Part shown: positions 23,256 to 32,399 of the stretch, in pieces
Layout of the letters: every line of letters begins with the position of its first letter
How positions within the stretch are numbered: position 1 is the first letter of the stretch
From: Zasmidium citrigriseum
Lineage: Eukaryota > Ascomycota > Dothideomycetes > Mycosphaerellales > Mycosphaerellaceae
NCBI GenBank assembly: GCA_002786025.1
Contig: NHNW01000028.1
Coordinates: 124,001-188,000, forward strand
Direction of reading: 5' to 3'
Length of the DNA stretch: 64,000 bases
Position numbers and translations under genes: made by a program
Notes under the pieces: model-generated
Seen by the model: the letters and a program-made list of their open reading frames with translations, nothing else
What the model was told of the DNA's origin: nothing
The model's database searches: none

Positions 23256-24253
23256 ATGCTGATGCGCCTTGCCGCAAGATACGGAACCCTGTAAGTCTAC
23301 CCTTTTGACTTCGATGCTTGACTGACCCCTTAAGTCGTACTGAGCTTCACCATCAATCGAGAACATTCCCAATGGCTCGAGGGATTTCATCAACTTCGAG
23401 AAGGACAGCTCAAGCAGACTTCAGCTCACTTGGCGGAGGTCCACCACCTACCGAAGACTATAAGCCAACTCGTCCGGTCTCAGTCACGAAAAATGCTAAA
23501 CCGGACTGGAAGTACGGGCAAGGGGCAACAGATGACGGCGAGTCGCTCACCAAGAAGCACTTGGAGATTGATCCGTACGCTGAGGGACGGCCCATGTTCC
23601 ACAACTACACGCTCTTAATATCTGGCATCGTTCCGCGACCCATTGGCTTCACAAGCACTCTTTCAAAAGACGGAAAGCCCAACCTTGCACCTTTCAGCTA
23701 CTTCCAGGTCGTAGATCACGATCCTCCAGTCTTCGTGATTGGCTTCTCGGGACGGGCGAATGGCCCCAAAGACACTCTCAAGAATCTTGAGGAGACTGGA
23801 GAGTGTGTCTTGAATGTGGTATCAGAGCACATGATGGAAGCCGTCAATGCAACATCTATCGACGCTCCACCCGGAACCTCTGAATGGTCAATATCAGGAT
23901 TACACAAAGCACCAAGCTCGACAGTCAAGCCCGCAAGAGTACAGGAATCAATCTTCTCCATCGAAGGAAAGCTTATTCAGACTGTTGACTACAACACTTC
24001 ACATCCGTCGTCAAGGGCACATGGAAAGCTGGCGCTCGTTGAGGGTACGAGATTCTGGGCTCGAGAGGATGCAATCGACGCGGATGGCAAGCATCTTGAT
24101 ATCAATGTGCTTCGGCCACTTGGACAGCTTGGAGACATCAGCTACTCGAGGATTACGGATACTTTCAAGCTTGCGCGGTCGAATTGGAAGGCTGCGACAG
24201 AGGAGCATGGTGAGGATATGCAGAGACTTTTAGAGCCAAAAGGCACTACCTAG
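23256..24253 (+). CDS. Flavin reductase-like domain (FMN-binding split barrel) protein, probable mitochondrial presequence
   Basis: Exon 1 is 23256-23290 and exon 2 is 23335-24253, separated by a 44-nt intron (GTAAGT, CTGAC branch, TTAAG end). The joined frame gives 317 aa beginning MLMRLAARYGTLRTELHHQS, an Arg-rich, acid-poor leader typical of mitochondrial import. Without the first exon the protein would start at 23372 (MARGISS). The flavin reductase-like domain spans about residues 95-270. Key features are SGIVPRPIGFTST near 107, NLAPFSYFQVV and DTLKNLEETGECVLNVVS, matching the DIM6/NTAB family that binds FMN and often works as a flavin reductase or flavin-dependent oxygenase component. 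Its partner oxygenase and substrate cannot be told from context. It sits on the opposite strand within the F-box-like paralogue cluster. Confidence 0.85.
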
Positions 24254-24597
24254 ACGCAACTTTTGTACAACAGCGACACCGAAGCCTACTTCAGCATGAG
24301 TCCTTCAGCACTTAAGAGACCAAGCCCACCCCAAAGGCCTTGACAGTATCTTCGCGCAAGAAAGCCACCTATCGCTATAAGACCAACACCCTCAAACATT
24401 GTGCAGTGGATTCTCCCGCGATGTCGACAGCCTCTTCATCAACGTCTTCCTTCTTCCGCTCAAAGTTGAAGATCAGTTGTCTGCGGTTGATTGCATGATT
24501 CGAGCCTCTAAAATGCTTTTCTACACTCGGCTCCTGAAAAGAAATTGGGCAAAGTCCACTTCGACCGGAACACCTTTCATAGTCAAGCTGCTTCAAG
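24254..24597. other. Short intergenic gap between convergent genes
   Basis: This gap lies between the 3' ends of the flavin-reductase-domain gene and F-box-like paralogue 2. Nothing coding was seen; it presumably holds both terminators. Confidence 0.5.
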
Positions 24598-25725
24598 CTA
24601 GAAGCATGTCAGGCCAATGATCACCAGAGCGCAGATGCACAAAAGCACAATGCAAAAGTGCAGACGTTTTGTCTGGGCGGCTTTGGCTGCCTGAGCGTCG
24701 CGCACTTCCTTCTGAGCTTCACGCATTGCCTGGCGAAGCGCCTGCAGGGCATTGATCACTTGCCGCTGAGCCTCCTCTGTCGTTTGACGAGCCTTCTCCA
24801 ACGCCTTTTCAGCAGCCTCTGTTGCTTCGAGTGCCTTCATCTGATCCTCAACGACCTGCTCGATCACGGATTCGTACTTCTCGAACATGCCCAATTCTTC
24901 GACTGGTTCCGGGAAAGCACAATCATCGTCAAGATTTGCCTCCTCTTTCTTTGGCTGCAAGACGTGCGCTTTGACAAGCTCTTCGAACTTCTTGATGTTA
25001 GACCTCCACGTCTCCCTCTTCGTGACGTCGTAATCCTTGAAGGCAAAGTTGGTCTCGTCTGGAAGAGCCTCGAACGACAACAAGCCACGCAGCTGAATGA
25101 CATCTTGGAAAGAGGGCATACTGCGGATCTCTTCGTCTTCAAGCACGACATCCCATGGGAATCGTAGCCCGGGGCTCTCGAAAGCATGGATCGAGATATG
25201 GAGTCGGACTCGTCTGATGGCCTCGAAGTATTCCACGATGTACAAGCTGTGAAGGCCACGACAGATAAGGTTAGAAGTGTAGCGAAAGATGATCGGCTTC
25301 TCGGACGCGATGCGTGGTCGAAATGAAGTGCGCGTCCGACTCGCGATAGACTCATCGACCCACTGGTTGCCCATCCAAGCTTTGCTAGCTGCCTCGAAGA
25401 AGTGCTTCGACACCAGGAATTCGGCGACCTTGGGTTGGGGGAAGGGTCGGGTCTGGTGTGTGTTACCGTCGCTCATCGCTCGATTGAAATATTCGCGAGT
25501 CTCCCAGAAATCGCGAGTGATGAGTTCAAGGCCCGGGACAGGCGGGTATGCATAGTTGAAGATGATGTCCTGCAGCTCTTGAGGCAAGTCGAAGAGTTTC
25601 AGGTCTCGGACACCAGCGTGCTTGGTCGCCGCGATGTCGGTTGAGGTGTTCTGCAGTAGCAGAGCGGAGCGCCCTGGCGGCAATGTAGCGCAGGGCACAG
25701 CCGCCATGCTGGATGGCGTCGACAT
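24598..25725 (-). CDS. F-box-like family protein, paralogue 2 of 4, with coiled coil and C-terminal membrane anchor
   Basis: 375 aa from the ATG at 25725 (MSTPSSMAAVPC); the longer open frame upstream starts only with GTG. KLFDLPQELQDIIFNYAYPP lies near residues 42-61, followed by LITRDFWETREYF, then FLVSKHFFEAASKAWMGNQW near 105. FPWDVVLEDEEI and SFQDVIQLRGLLSFE follow, then WRSNIKKFEELVKAHVL. After an acidic stretch (about 270 onward) comes an Ala/Glu/Lys/Gln-rich coiled coil of roughly 65 residues. The last 20 residues are hydrophobic (FCIVLLCICALVIIGLTCF), immediately preceded by KR. This is the layout of a tail-anchored protein facing the cytosol. It lacks the DPxxFxxW module of paralogues 3 and 4. 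Membrane attachment of an F-box-like protein would suggest local substrate recruitment, which is inference. Confidence 0.75.
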   Translation of the reverse strand: MSTPSSMAAVPCATLPPGRSALLLQNTSTDIAATKHAGVRDLKLFDLPQELQDIIFNYAYPPVPGLELITRDFWETREYFNRAMSDGNTHQTRPFPQPKVAEFLVSKHFFEAASKAWMGNQWVDESIASRTRTSFRPRIASEKPIIFRYTSNLICRGLHSLYIVEYFEAIRRVRLHISIHAFESPGLRFPWDVVLEDEEIRSMPSFQDVIQLRGLLSFEALPDETNFAFKDYDVTKRETWRSNIKKFEELVKAHVLQPKKEEANLDDDCAFPEPVEELGMFEKYESVIEQVVEDQMKALEATEAAEKALEKARQTTEEAQRQVINALQALRQAMREAQKEVRDAQAAKAAQTKRLHFCIVLLCICALVIIGLTCF

Positions 25726-26489
25726 GGTCGAGGTGATCGGACGAGGGTGTTTCGGGAGTGTTTGGGTCGAGAATTGGCGAAGAGAAGACTTGCAGAGAGT
25801 TTTGACCAAGCGCAAGCTTCGAGTAGCGACATGTGCGGCGGCAAGTGACTGCCGGCTGCGCCGGGACACATCCCAAACATTCACTCGTCGAATGCCGAAC
25901 CTTAGCCGAAGAATGGGATGAGAAGCATACCACTAAGCACCATACACCAGATTCGAGGCCTGAGTTCGCACAGCGATCGCCTTCTGTAAAAGTTGAAAAT
26001 GGTGTTTGCTCGATGTTAGGCCTGTAAAACATGTCTTGTTGATCGCATGCTGCGCCAAGACGCTACCAAACTTGTAATGAGAGATGGCAGCTGCTGCAGC
26101 AGAGGCGGTGGCTATGTCTTTCGCAAGTCTGTGTGATGAAAAGGAGGATTCTGGTCGCGACATATACCATACCTTAGTTCTCTATGCTCTCATATACGTC
26201 GAATTACCGCCTCCACAGCCATAACCAATTTCTAGCTACAGTCCTATCTTCGAAGCGGAGCAGAACAGAGTGTGTGATCCACCAAAGGCCCCTACGAGAT
26301 CGGTCTTGCATTCGATCGCTATGACTAAGATACTCGCTCGGGTCACTACGGGGGATCAGCAAAGTGTAAACCTGCGATCTTCCAACCAGACCGCCCGAAT
26401 TCCCTTGATACACTTGATCGCTGCCGAGAATGAGACTCAGCGACTCTCTGAAAAATCTTGGACTCTCCTTTCTCGAAAATACTTCTGCC
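25726..26489. other. Intergenic between paralogues 2 and 3
   Basis: About 760 nt containing the promoter of paralogue 2 and the 3' flank of paralogue 3. No supported gene, RNA or repeat. Confidence 0.5.
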
Positions 26490-27680
26490 TCAATCATATT
26501 CTTCGCTCCATCCTCTGTTCCGCCAGAGCTCTTTGCCGAGTCCGTCAATCTTTTGCTGAATCTCGAAGGCGTTTCGCGATGCCCGCTGGTCCTCCATTTC
26601 CTGACGCTTCGTATTGACGATGGTCGTGGAAGACTGTTCCGACTCAGCCTCTACCTCTCCCTTCATTTGCTCTCCGCAGGTGGCCATCTCGTTCTTTGCC
26701 TGCTTGACCCAGCCGAGAAAGCCCGCAGGGTCTTGAACCATCATGTTGAGAATGTCATGATCATATTCTGGGATCTCGCTCGTTCGGATTGCTCTAGTGT
26801 CGCCTTCGGTCTCCATGAGACGAAGCGACAGGAGATTTTCGGCAAGCTTCCTTCTCAACTCTTTCTGCTCTTCGAGAATCGTGTTTCGGCTTGCGTCTGC
26901 GCTCACCTCTCTCTGTTGAGATATGATAGGCTTGATGAGATCCTCGAATCTCTTGGCATTGGCCTTCCATACGTCCATAGCTGTGTCATCGTCCTCGTCG
27001 AAGTAGATTGACTCGTAATCCGCAATTCGTACCTCTAGCGAGACCACGCCACGTAGTCTGCTGGCCGATTCAAAAGCTCGAGTTGACTTGATCTCTTCGT
27101 CGTTATAGACGACGTCCCAGACAAATCTAGGCCCAAGACTTCTGAAGTCGTCAGCTGTGAGCTCCAACTTTAGCTTCTTCAGAGATGGCATGTCCGCCAG
27201 GTAGTTCAGAGTCCTTGCGCCAATCCAGGATATGTTTCGAGTATGGCGGTACAGCAAGCTCGCTCGTATGTAGTTTTCATCCCTTCGACGTATCATTTGG
27301 AAGTCTTCATTCAACCACTGATTGCCAATCCAGGCCGTGACAGCGGCGTCGAAGAATGCCTTAGATATCATGAAGTCGGAGACTTTCGGTCCTGGAAAGG
27401 CGTTGACTTGGTGAGCTCCGCTGCCGACACATGGTCTGTATTCACGATATTCCCAAGTAGATTTTGTGATGATTCGAAGGCCGGGCACGGTAGGGTAGGC
27501 GTAGGCAAAAACAGCGTCTTGAAGTTCTCGAGGGAGTTCGAACAGTCTGAAGTGTTTGGCGGCGACGAAGTCGTCATGCTTCACAGCTTCACGTGATATG
27601 TCGCTGGATTCGGTGTGCGAGTCGTCCTGTGGTGGCGGCTCACGTTGAATTGCGGCCATTGGGTCGCTGTGGTTGTACAT
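26490..27680 (-). CDS. F-box-like family protein, paralogue 3 of 4, with one DPxxFxxW module
   Basis: 396 aa from the ATG at 27680 (MYNHSDPMAAIQ); upstream the frame opens with TTG. FRLFELPRELQDAVFAYAYP lies near residues 44-63, then LRIITKSTWEYREY and FMISKAFFDAAVTAWIGNQW. FVWDVVYNDEEIKSTRAFE and WKANAKRFEDLIKPII follow, aligning with paralogues 2 and 4. The C-terminal quarter contains EIPEYDHDILNMMVQDPAGF followed by LGWVKQAKNEM near residues 302-330. This is the same module that occurs twice in paralogue 4. A charged helix and a Trp-containing end (GKELWRNRGWSEEYD) close the protein. There is no membrane anchor. The family's function is unknown; the F-box resemblance is to the LP and helix pattern only. 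Confidence 0.75.
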   Translation of the reverse strand: MYNHSDPMAAIQREPPPQDDSHTESSDISREAVKHDDFVAAKHFRLFELPRELQDAVFAYAYPTVPGLRIITKSTWEYREYRPCVGSGAHQVNAFPGPKVSDFMISKAFFDAAVTAWIGNQWLNEDFQMIRRRDENYIRASLLYRHTRNISWIGARTLNYLADMPSLKKLKLELTADDFRSLGPRFVWDVVYNDEEIKSTRAFESASRLRGVVSLEVRIADYESIYFDEDDDTAMDVWKANAKRFEDLIKPIISQQREVSADASRNTILEEQKELRRKLAENLLSLRLMETEGDTRAIRTSEIPEYDHDILNMMVQDPAGFLGWVKQAKNEMATCGEQMKGEVEAESEQSSTTIVNTKRQEMEDQRASRNAFEIQQKIDGLGKELWRNRGWSEEYD

Positions 27681-28392
27681 GGTCGCCTGGTCGGTCGCCA
27701 ATGATCGATCGAGTGGTATCCCTGACTGGTCAAGTCGAACCAGGGTGAGTATTGATCTGGCGAGGGAAAGATCGACGGAGTGCGAGTGTCAAGGTGGTGC
27801 GGAAAGCGCGAAGAGTCATGAGTTCGGGCCGTTTCGCACGTGCGAACGCCGGGCTTCAGCCGACCAATCCACGAATAGACATGTCATGACAATCCTACCC
27901 GTAAAATATGGGACTGCCCCCTGAGACTCTTGGGGAGAAGAGGATAAATGAGTCACATGTGCCAGAAAAGTGCCCCCTAATGCTCCTCTAGACCTCGTGC
28001 AGGCTTTCGAGAGGCCAGTCGATGCTTTGCCAAGCGACTAACTCATGTGAAGTGAATCATCCATGATGTCGGTGCTATCTGACAGCTTGTTGCCGCAATT
28101 TGCAATCAATACAAGGTGACACACGTAGCCCATTTTAGAAACAGGTTAAAAGGGGCAGGAGAACGAAGCACTTCGATGTCTTTCAGGGAGTTTCACATTT
28201 GATACTTCTATCTCGCACCTGTTCTAGAAGGCTCCACATCCAGTTCGATGCCATGCAAAGACCTTAGCGAGCAACATCGTAATGATACTATGTGCGGCAG
28301 ATCTTCATCCGTGCTCCTTAGATCTGATAGCTCGCATGCCGCTCGGCCCGCAATCAGACCTTGGATGACGAGCCAGTTTCTCCACCACAGCC
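27681..28392. other. Intergenic between paralogues 3 and 4
   Basis: About 710 nt holding the promoter of paralogue 3 and the 3' flank of paralogue 4. No supported gene or repeat. Confidence 0.5.
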
Positions 28393-30327
28393 TCAAAGGC
28401 AGACACAATATCCAACCATGGCAACTGTTACCATCAGCGTCAGTAGAAGTAGAGCACCGTCGATACAGTCAAACCGATCCTTTCTCGGTTCTTTTTGACA
28501 GCCCTTGCCCTGTACAATAGGCTTGTCACGGAGCTCAGTGGAGGTGCGTGCTTGCAAGGTTCGTTGAAGATCTTCCTCCGGTCTCGTGACCGATGGACTG
28601 GACTGTGCTGGTTCAGGGGCTTTGAGGGATTTGCTCTTCGTTCGGAGCGACAGTGGGACGATCTTCCCAGGGGTTTGGGCGATTCGTTCGAAGATTTCCA
28701 TTCTCGACTCTGGAGTGTCGCCTTGTTCGAGCGGTTGACGTTGCATTTCGTAGCATCGATGAAGCAGTGCCTTGGAGAGAAGGTAGACCTCAACTCTTGA
28801 CAGAGTGCCTGTGCGAAGTCTTCCCAGAAAAGAGACAATTGAGTCTGACTTCAGCTCGGGCTTCTTCTCAGCTTCTAGCAGCGCCTGTTTAGCCTTCGAA
28901 ACCCAAGAAGCAAAGCCTCTGGGATCACGGACAATGAGGTCGAAAAGATCGGTCGTTGAGTCTGGTATGTCGGCGTGCTGTACTGTTTGCACCCACCAGA
29001 CGTTCTCACCACGAACGTGCAGTGTTCTGGAGATGAGGGCTAGGTCTGCGTCTGTCAACGACCGTACTTGAGCTTCGAATGCGCTTTGATCATCCAGGGT
29101 CCCTTCGGTCGCCATCTGGTCACCATCCAGCTCGTACCAAATCTTTTCGTCATGCGTCGATTGCTCAGCTTCATCTGAGTCCAGTATACCTTGCTTGACG
29201 GACAAGATCCAGTCCAGAAATCTTGCTGGATCTTCTGCGAAGAGATGTACGACGTCGTCTTTGGTGTTTGGAATCTCTGTGTGTTTCAGTGGTTCCGAAA
29301 GTCGCGGTGACTGATTAAGCTCCCTCAGCATTGCATCTTTCAGTGAGATCTGAGGTAGGTCAATTCCCTCACCGAAGACATGGTGTCTCCCAGTACTCAT
29401 GGCTGACTCTCTGTTTAGCGCTTGCATCTGTTTCTCTGCCAGGAAGGCTTTGGTCGCTGGGTTGATCGACCCGTCATGATAGTAACTCCCAAGTCTCAGA
29501 ACTCCCGAATTTCTGCGCCGATAGGGTCTGCCGGGCATGCCATCGTCGGGATCAGTCTTTACACTGCTGATGGCATGTCTCGTAGGACGTTCAACGTCCG
29601 CCGCCTTTGGTCTCAAGACAAGAGGTTTGATCAATTCCTCAAACCTTCTAATGTTGGCACGCCAGGTATTGAGCTTCGCTTCGTCCAAGACACTCGAGTC
29701 AATGCAGAATGGCACGCAATGTATATCGATCAGCCCTCGGACTGTTGTGACTTCCTGGTATGAGACCGTCCCCATAATCTGCTTGTCGTTGTACAAGACT
29801 TCCCACGGATATGAAGAATCCGCGCTCTTAAAGTCTTCAACCCCAACTTGAAGCTTGACCTTTTTGACGGCATCGAGCTGTCGCAGAAAAGAAGCAGACG
29901 CAGCGCTGACCCAGAATACCTGGGAAGCGAGCTTTCCAAGAAGTGTCTCGCGGACAACAGATCCTTTTGGCCTTGCGCACATGAAAATCCATTTGGCGTG
30001 TATCCACTGATTGCCGATCCATGCCTTGGCTGCAGCCTCGAAGAAAACCTTCGACACTAGAAATTGGCCGACTTTTGGTCCTGGAAACAGCCGAGGGATA
30101 TGTGTACCGTCTTCCAATCGCCGCGCAAGCTCGCGTCTGGTCCATTCGTCTCGAGATATTATGCTGAGGTCCTCGACACGCGGATATGCATAGTCGAAGA
30201 TGATATCCTGGAGTTCTTGTGGAAGGTCGAAAAGGCTGACGCTCTTCTTGGGGACCGCATTTGCCTCTTCTTCAAGCGGCGGCTGTTCGGTCGAGAAAGT
30301 GTTGCACGACGGAAGAGTAGGAGGCAT
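28393..30327 (-). CDS. F-box-like family protein, paralogue 4 of 4, long form with repeated DPxxFxxW modules and C-terminal membrane anchor
   Basis: 644 aa from the ATG at 30327 (MPPTLPSCNTFS). SLFDLPQELQDIIFDYAYPR lies near residues 28-47, then LSIISRDEWTRRELARRL and FLVSKVFFEAAAKAWIGNQW. YPWEVLYNDKQIMGTVSYQE and WRANIRRFEELIKPLVLRPK complete the shared family core by about residue 260. Beyond it the protein is twice as long as its neighbours. It carries a module reading IPNTKDDVVHLFAEDPARFL-DW near 350-375 and again IPDSTTDLFDLIVRDPRGFA-SW near 451-475. A third decayed copy (DTPESRMEIFERIAQTP) follows. The protein ends with a hydrophobic stretch (ALLLLTLMVTVAMVGYCVCL), a probable tail anchor. 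The frame continues open upstream through an in-frame 75-bp tandem repeat but contains no ATG there, so an upstream spliced exon is possible. Confidence 0.75.
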   Translation of the reverse strand: MPPTLPSCNTFSTEQPPLEEEANAVPKKSVSLFDLPQELQDIIFDYAYPRVEDLSIISRDEWTRRELARRLEDGTHIPRLFPGPKVGQFLVSKVFFEAAAKAWIGNQWIHAKWIFMCARPKGSVVRETLLGKLASQVFWVSAASASFLRQLDAVKKVKLQVGVEDFKSADSSYPWEVLYNDKQIMGTVSYQEVTTVRGLIDIHCVPFCIDSSVLDEAKLNTWRANIRRFEELIKPLVLRPKAADVERPTRHAISSVKTDPDDGMPGRPYRRRNSGVLRLGSYYHDGSINPATKAFLAEKQMQALNRESAMSTGRHHVFGEGIDLPQISLKDAMLRELNQSPRLSEPLKHTEIPNTKDDVVHLFAEDPARFLDWILSVKQGILDSDEAEQSTHDEKIWYELDGDQMATEGTLDDQSAFEAQVRSLTDADLALISRTLHVRGENVWWVQTVQHADIPDSTTDLFDLIVRDPRGFASWVSKAKQALLEAEKKPELKSDSIVSFLGRLRTGTLSRVEVYLLSKALLHRCYEMQRQPLEQGDTPESRMEIFERIAQTPGKIVPLSLRTKSKSLKAPEPAQSSPSVTRPEEDLQRTLQARTSTELRDKPIVQGKGCQKEPRKDRFDCIDGALLLLTLMVTVAMVGYCVCL

Positions 30328-31135
30328 GCTCGCCCCGAGGGGTGTTGGATCTTGGTCTCGTACGGGCTTATTGCCAAAGTGCCTGGAGCATGGGAAAGAC
30401 AGCGGTCGTGTAGCTTGCGACAAGACGAAAGAGTGTGGAGGGAACTCTGTGGAGTGCTTGGAGCCTGGGAAAGACGGTGGTCGTGTAGCTTGCGACAAGA
30501 CGAAAGAATGCGGAGGGAAGTTTGTGGAAGTGCGAAGATTACTATTAACTTCATTCACGCGATTCGCTTGTCGCGCTAGTGACTGTCGCTCACTGGCCTG
30601 GCCGAGTTTCTCCCGTGAAAGTGACTATTCAATCTTCCACGAAGTTCTTCCTCGCTAGGTTGGACACCTGGATGGTAGTCAGTAGCATTAGCCTCCCATT
30701 GAAATAAACGACGCGAGGGACGGGCTTGCATCAACACGTGGAATATGTTGATCCACCGATCTCTCTGTTTCTGGCCTTCAACTTTTCACGAGTGGCCGTT
30801 TCAGCACCCATGAGCTGCGGGAGGTGGCTTTTCTTTGCAAAGGCCAATTTTGAATTTTGCGTAACTTCCTGCTCAAGACATTGTTGATGGTCCGTGCACT
30901 TTTAGCGCACGCTATCCATGCAGCTTTCACATGTGCGCCTTCCCTTCTTATGTCGGACATTTTGTCACCAGAAGGAACGCCCGCGCATCCGACTTTCGAG
31001 TCTGGATCTGCTGTCTGTAGATCAATCCAATCGTAAATAGCGGCAAATGGAGCGGAAAAAAAAAATTGAGCTGTCTGAAGCCTGACCCCGAATACATGCA
31101 TTCGCAATCAAACACGTTCGCGATCACCAAAAAAG
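30328..31135. other. Upstream region of paralogue 4, containing an in-frame tandem repeat
   Basis: The frame of paralogue 4 stays open to about 30590 but lacks an ATG. 30660-31128 shows only random frames. A T6 run on the minus strand at 31134-31129 belongs to the tRNA-like locus to the right. Confidence 0.45.
30380..30529 (-). repeat. Two-copy 75-bp tandem repeat, in frame with F-box-like paralogue 4
   Basis: Copies at 30380-30454 and 30455-30529 have an exact 75-bp (25-codon) period. In the frame of paralogue 4 both read FPPHSFVLSQATRP-SFP. The repeat may be leader sequence or part of an N-terminal extension reached through an unrecognised exon. Confidence 0.85.
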
Positions 31136-31209
31136 GTCGCTTCCACCGAGATTCGAACTACGGACCTCAGGCAAAACAGAAAACCCAGTGACTTACCGCT
31201 CGAGAGCGA
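31136..31209 (-). tRNA. Degenerate tRNA-like sequence with Pol III terminator
   Basis: The minus strand contains a perfect B-box-type T loop (GTTCGAATC), a GAGCGGTAAG stretch resembling a D loop, and a T6 run (31134-31129) directly after the 3' end, as for a Pol III terminator. Ends can pair as an imperfect acceptor stem (GCTCTCG with TGGAAGC, one mismatch and two G-U). The T stem has two mismatches and the D and anticodon stems do not fold well by hand, so I cannot assign an anticodon. It may be a tRNA pseudogene, a tRNA-derived SINE head, or a tRNA I mis-registered. Confidence 0.3.
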
Positions 31210-32399
31210 TGAATCTATTAGATACCGGGGAGAGAAATTCCACAACTCGAGAGTTGATCGGTCAACCTAGGGGTGTTAGCCCATCGCGGGTATCTTAGGA
31301 GTCTCTCCGAAAGTCACGCATGTTGGTCTAGACCACGCTGCCTGATTTCGGCGACCCCGCCTTTTCATCATAATTCATTGGTCGGCCGAACAGAATTTCA
31401 AAAATATAATACTTTGTCAAAATCACTGCCGAAGATGTTCCGTGCGGTGTCGCCAGGCGTGTGTCTGCGTGCAAGACTCAACTATACCTGCTTTCCCTGA
31501 CGTTGTCGGTCGCATCAGTAGCACACCTATGAATAGACATACTTTGCCACATGTCGATTTTGCCCACGAAACAGACATTAGCGATGTGCCTCGACAAGTC
31601 ACCAAACCGGTTGACATCGGCGCCGGGTCCTTTGATGTCGCGGCAAGGCCGTAAGCTGGCGAGTATGACGTTTAATGCACGAAAGAATGAGAACACGATG
31701 ACACGATATTGATGGCTTCATACGATTCTTGTGGATGGCTCATCAGATTGCGAGTTTGGCGTTGCGCGACTGCTGTTCGTAGATGCCTCCTGAGTGAGAG
31801 ATGACCCAGCGAGAGAGGTATGTAAAGCAGCAAATGCGTCTTTCAGATCATTCCATTCCCAGATACTTGGCCAATGACTTCCTTCGTTTACTGACGAATA
31901 GAATGTATAACGTGCCAAACACAACGCAGAAATCTCCGAGCCATGACACTGAGTTGAGACAACTAATGAGAAGACAATGTCATGGACGGGCTCCGAACAG
32001 TGTGGAACAGCTTGTTCTCGTTGCCCACGAGCGATGACCGAGTCCTTCTCTGTCTCTGAACGAAGACGAAGTAACAACATCCCAAATACACCGCAGAAAT
32101 CTCCGAGGAATGATACTTCGTTGAGACAACTAATGGAGAGAACATTGCCATGGACGGGCTCTAATTCGCGGAGAAAGCTCAATTCTTGAGCCTTCTATGT
32201 TTTGCCAGTCGCACGAAGAGTCTTGCCTGGAACAATCAAATGGCTTCTTTCACGGCCATTCACGTCACTGCGGTCGCTGGTGATTGGAACGGCGGTGAGG
32301 CATAGACGTTGCTTCTCGACTATTCCATCCATTCTCCGTACCCTTAGGTCCACGACAGGTACCTCAGTTAGCCGTACAACGAGCGAGATAACGAGGCCA
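31210..32399. other. Intergenic with a diverged direct repeat
   Basis: No gene is supported. It contains a direct repeat at 31915-31993 and 32082-32162 and the leader of the double-ubiquitin-like gene. A possible upstream first exon of that gene lies at 32240-32294. Confidence 0.45.
31915..32162. repeat. Imperfect direct repeat, two copies of about 80 bp
   Basis: Copies at 31915-31993 and 32082-32162 share blocks such as CGCAGAAATCTCCGAG, GTTGAGACAACTAATG and CATGGACGGGCTC. The offset is about 167 bp and small indels separate the copies. Neither copy lies in a supported gene. Confidence 0.8.

Noticed and set aside
31718..32182. 154-codon minus-strand open frame
   Set aside because: It opens with TTG, spans the diverged direct repeat and has no recognisable motif; the repeat explains the open frame better.
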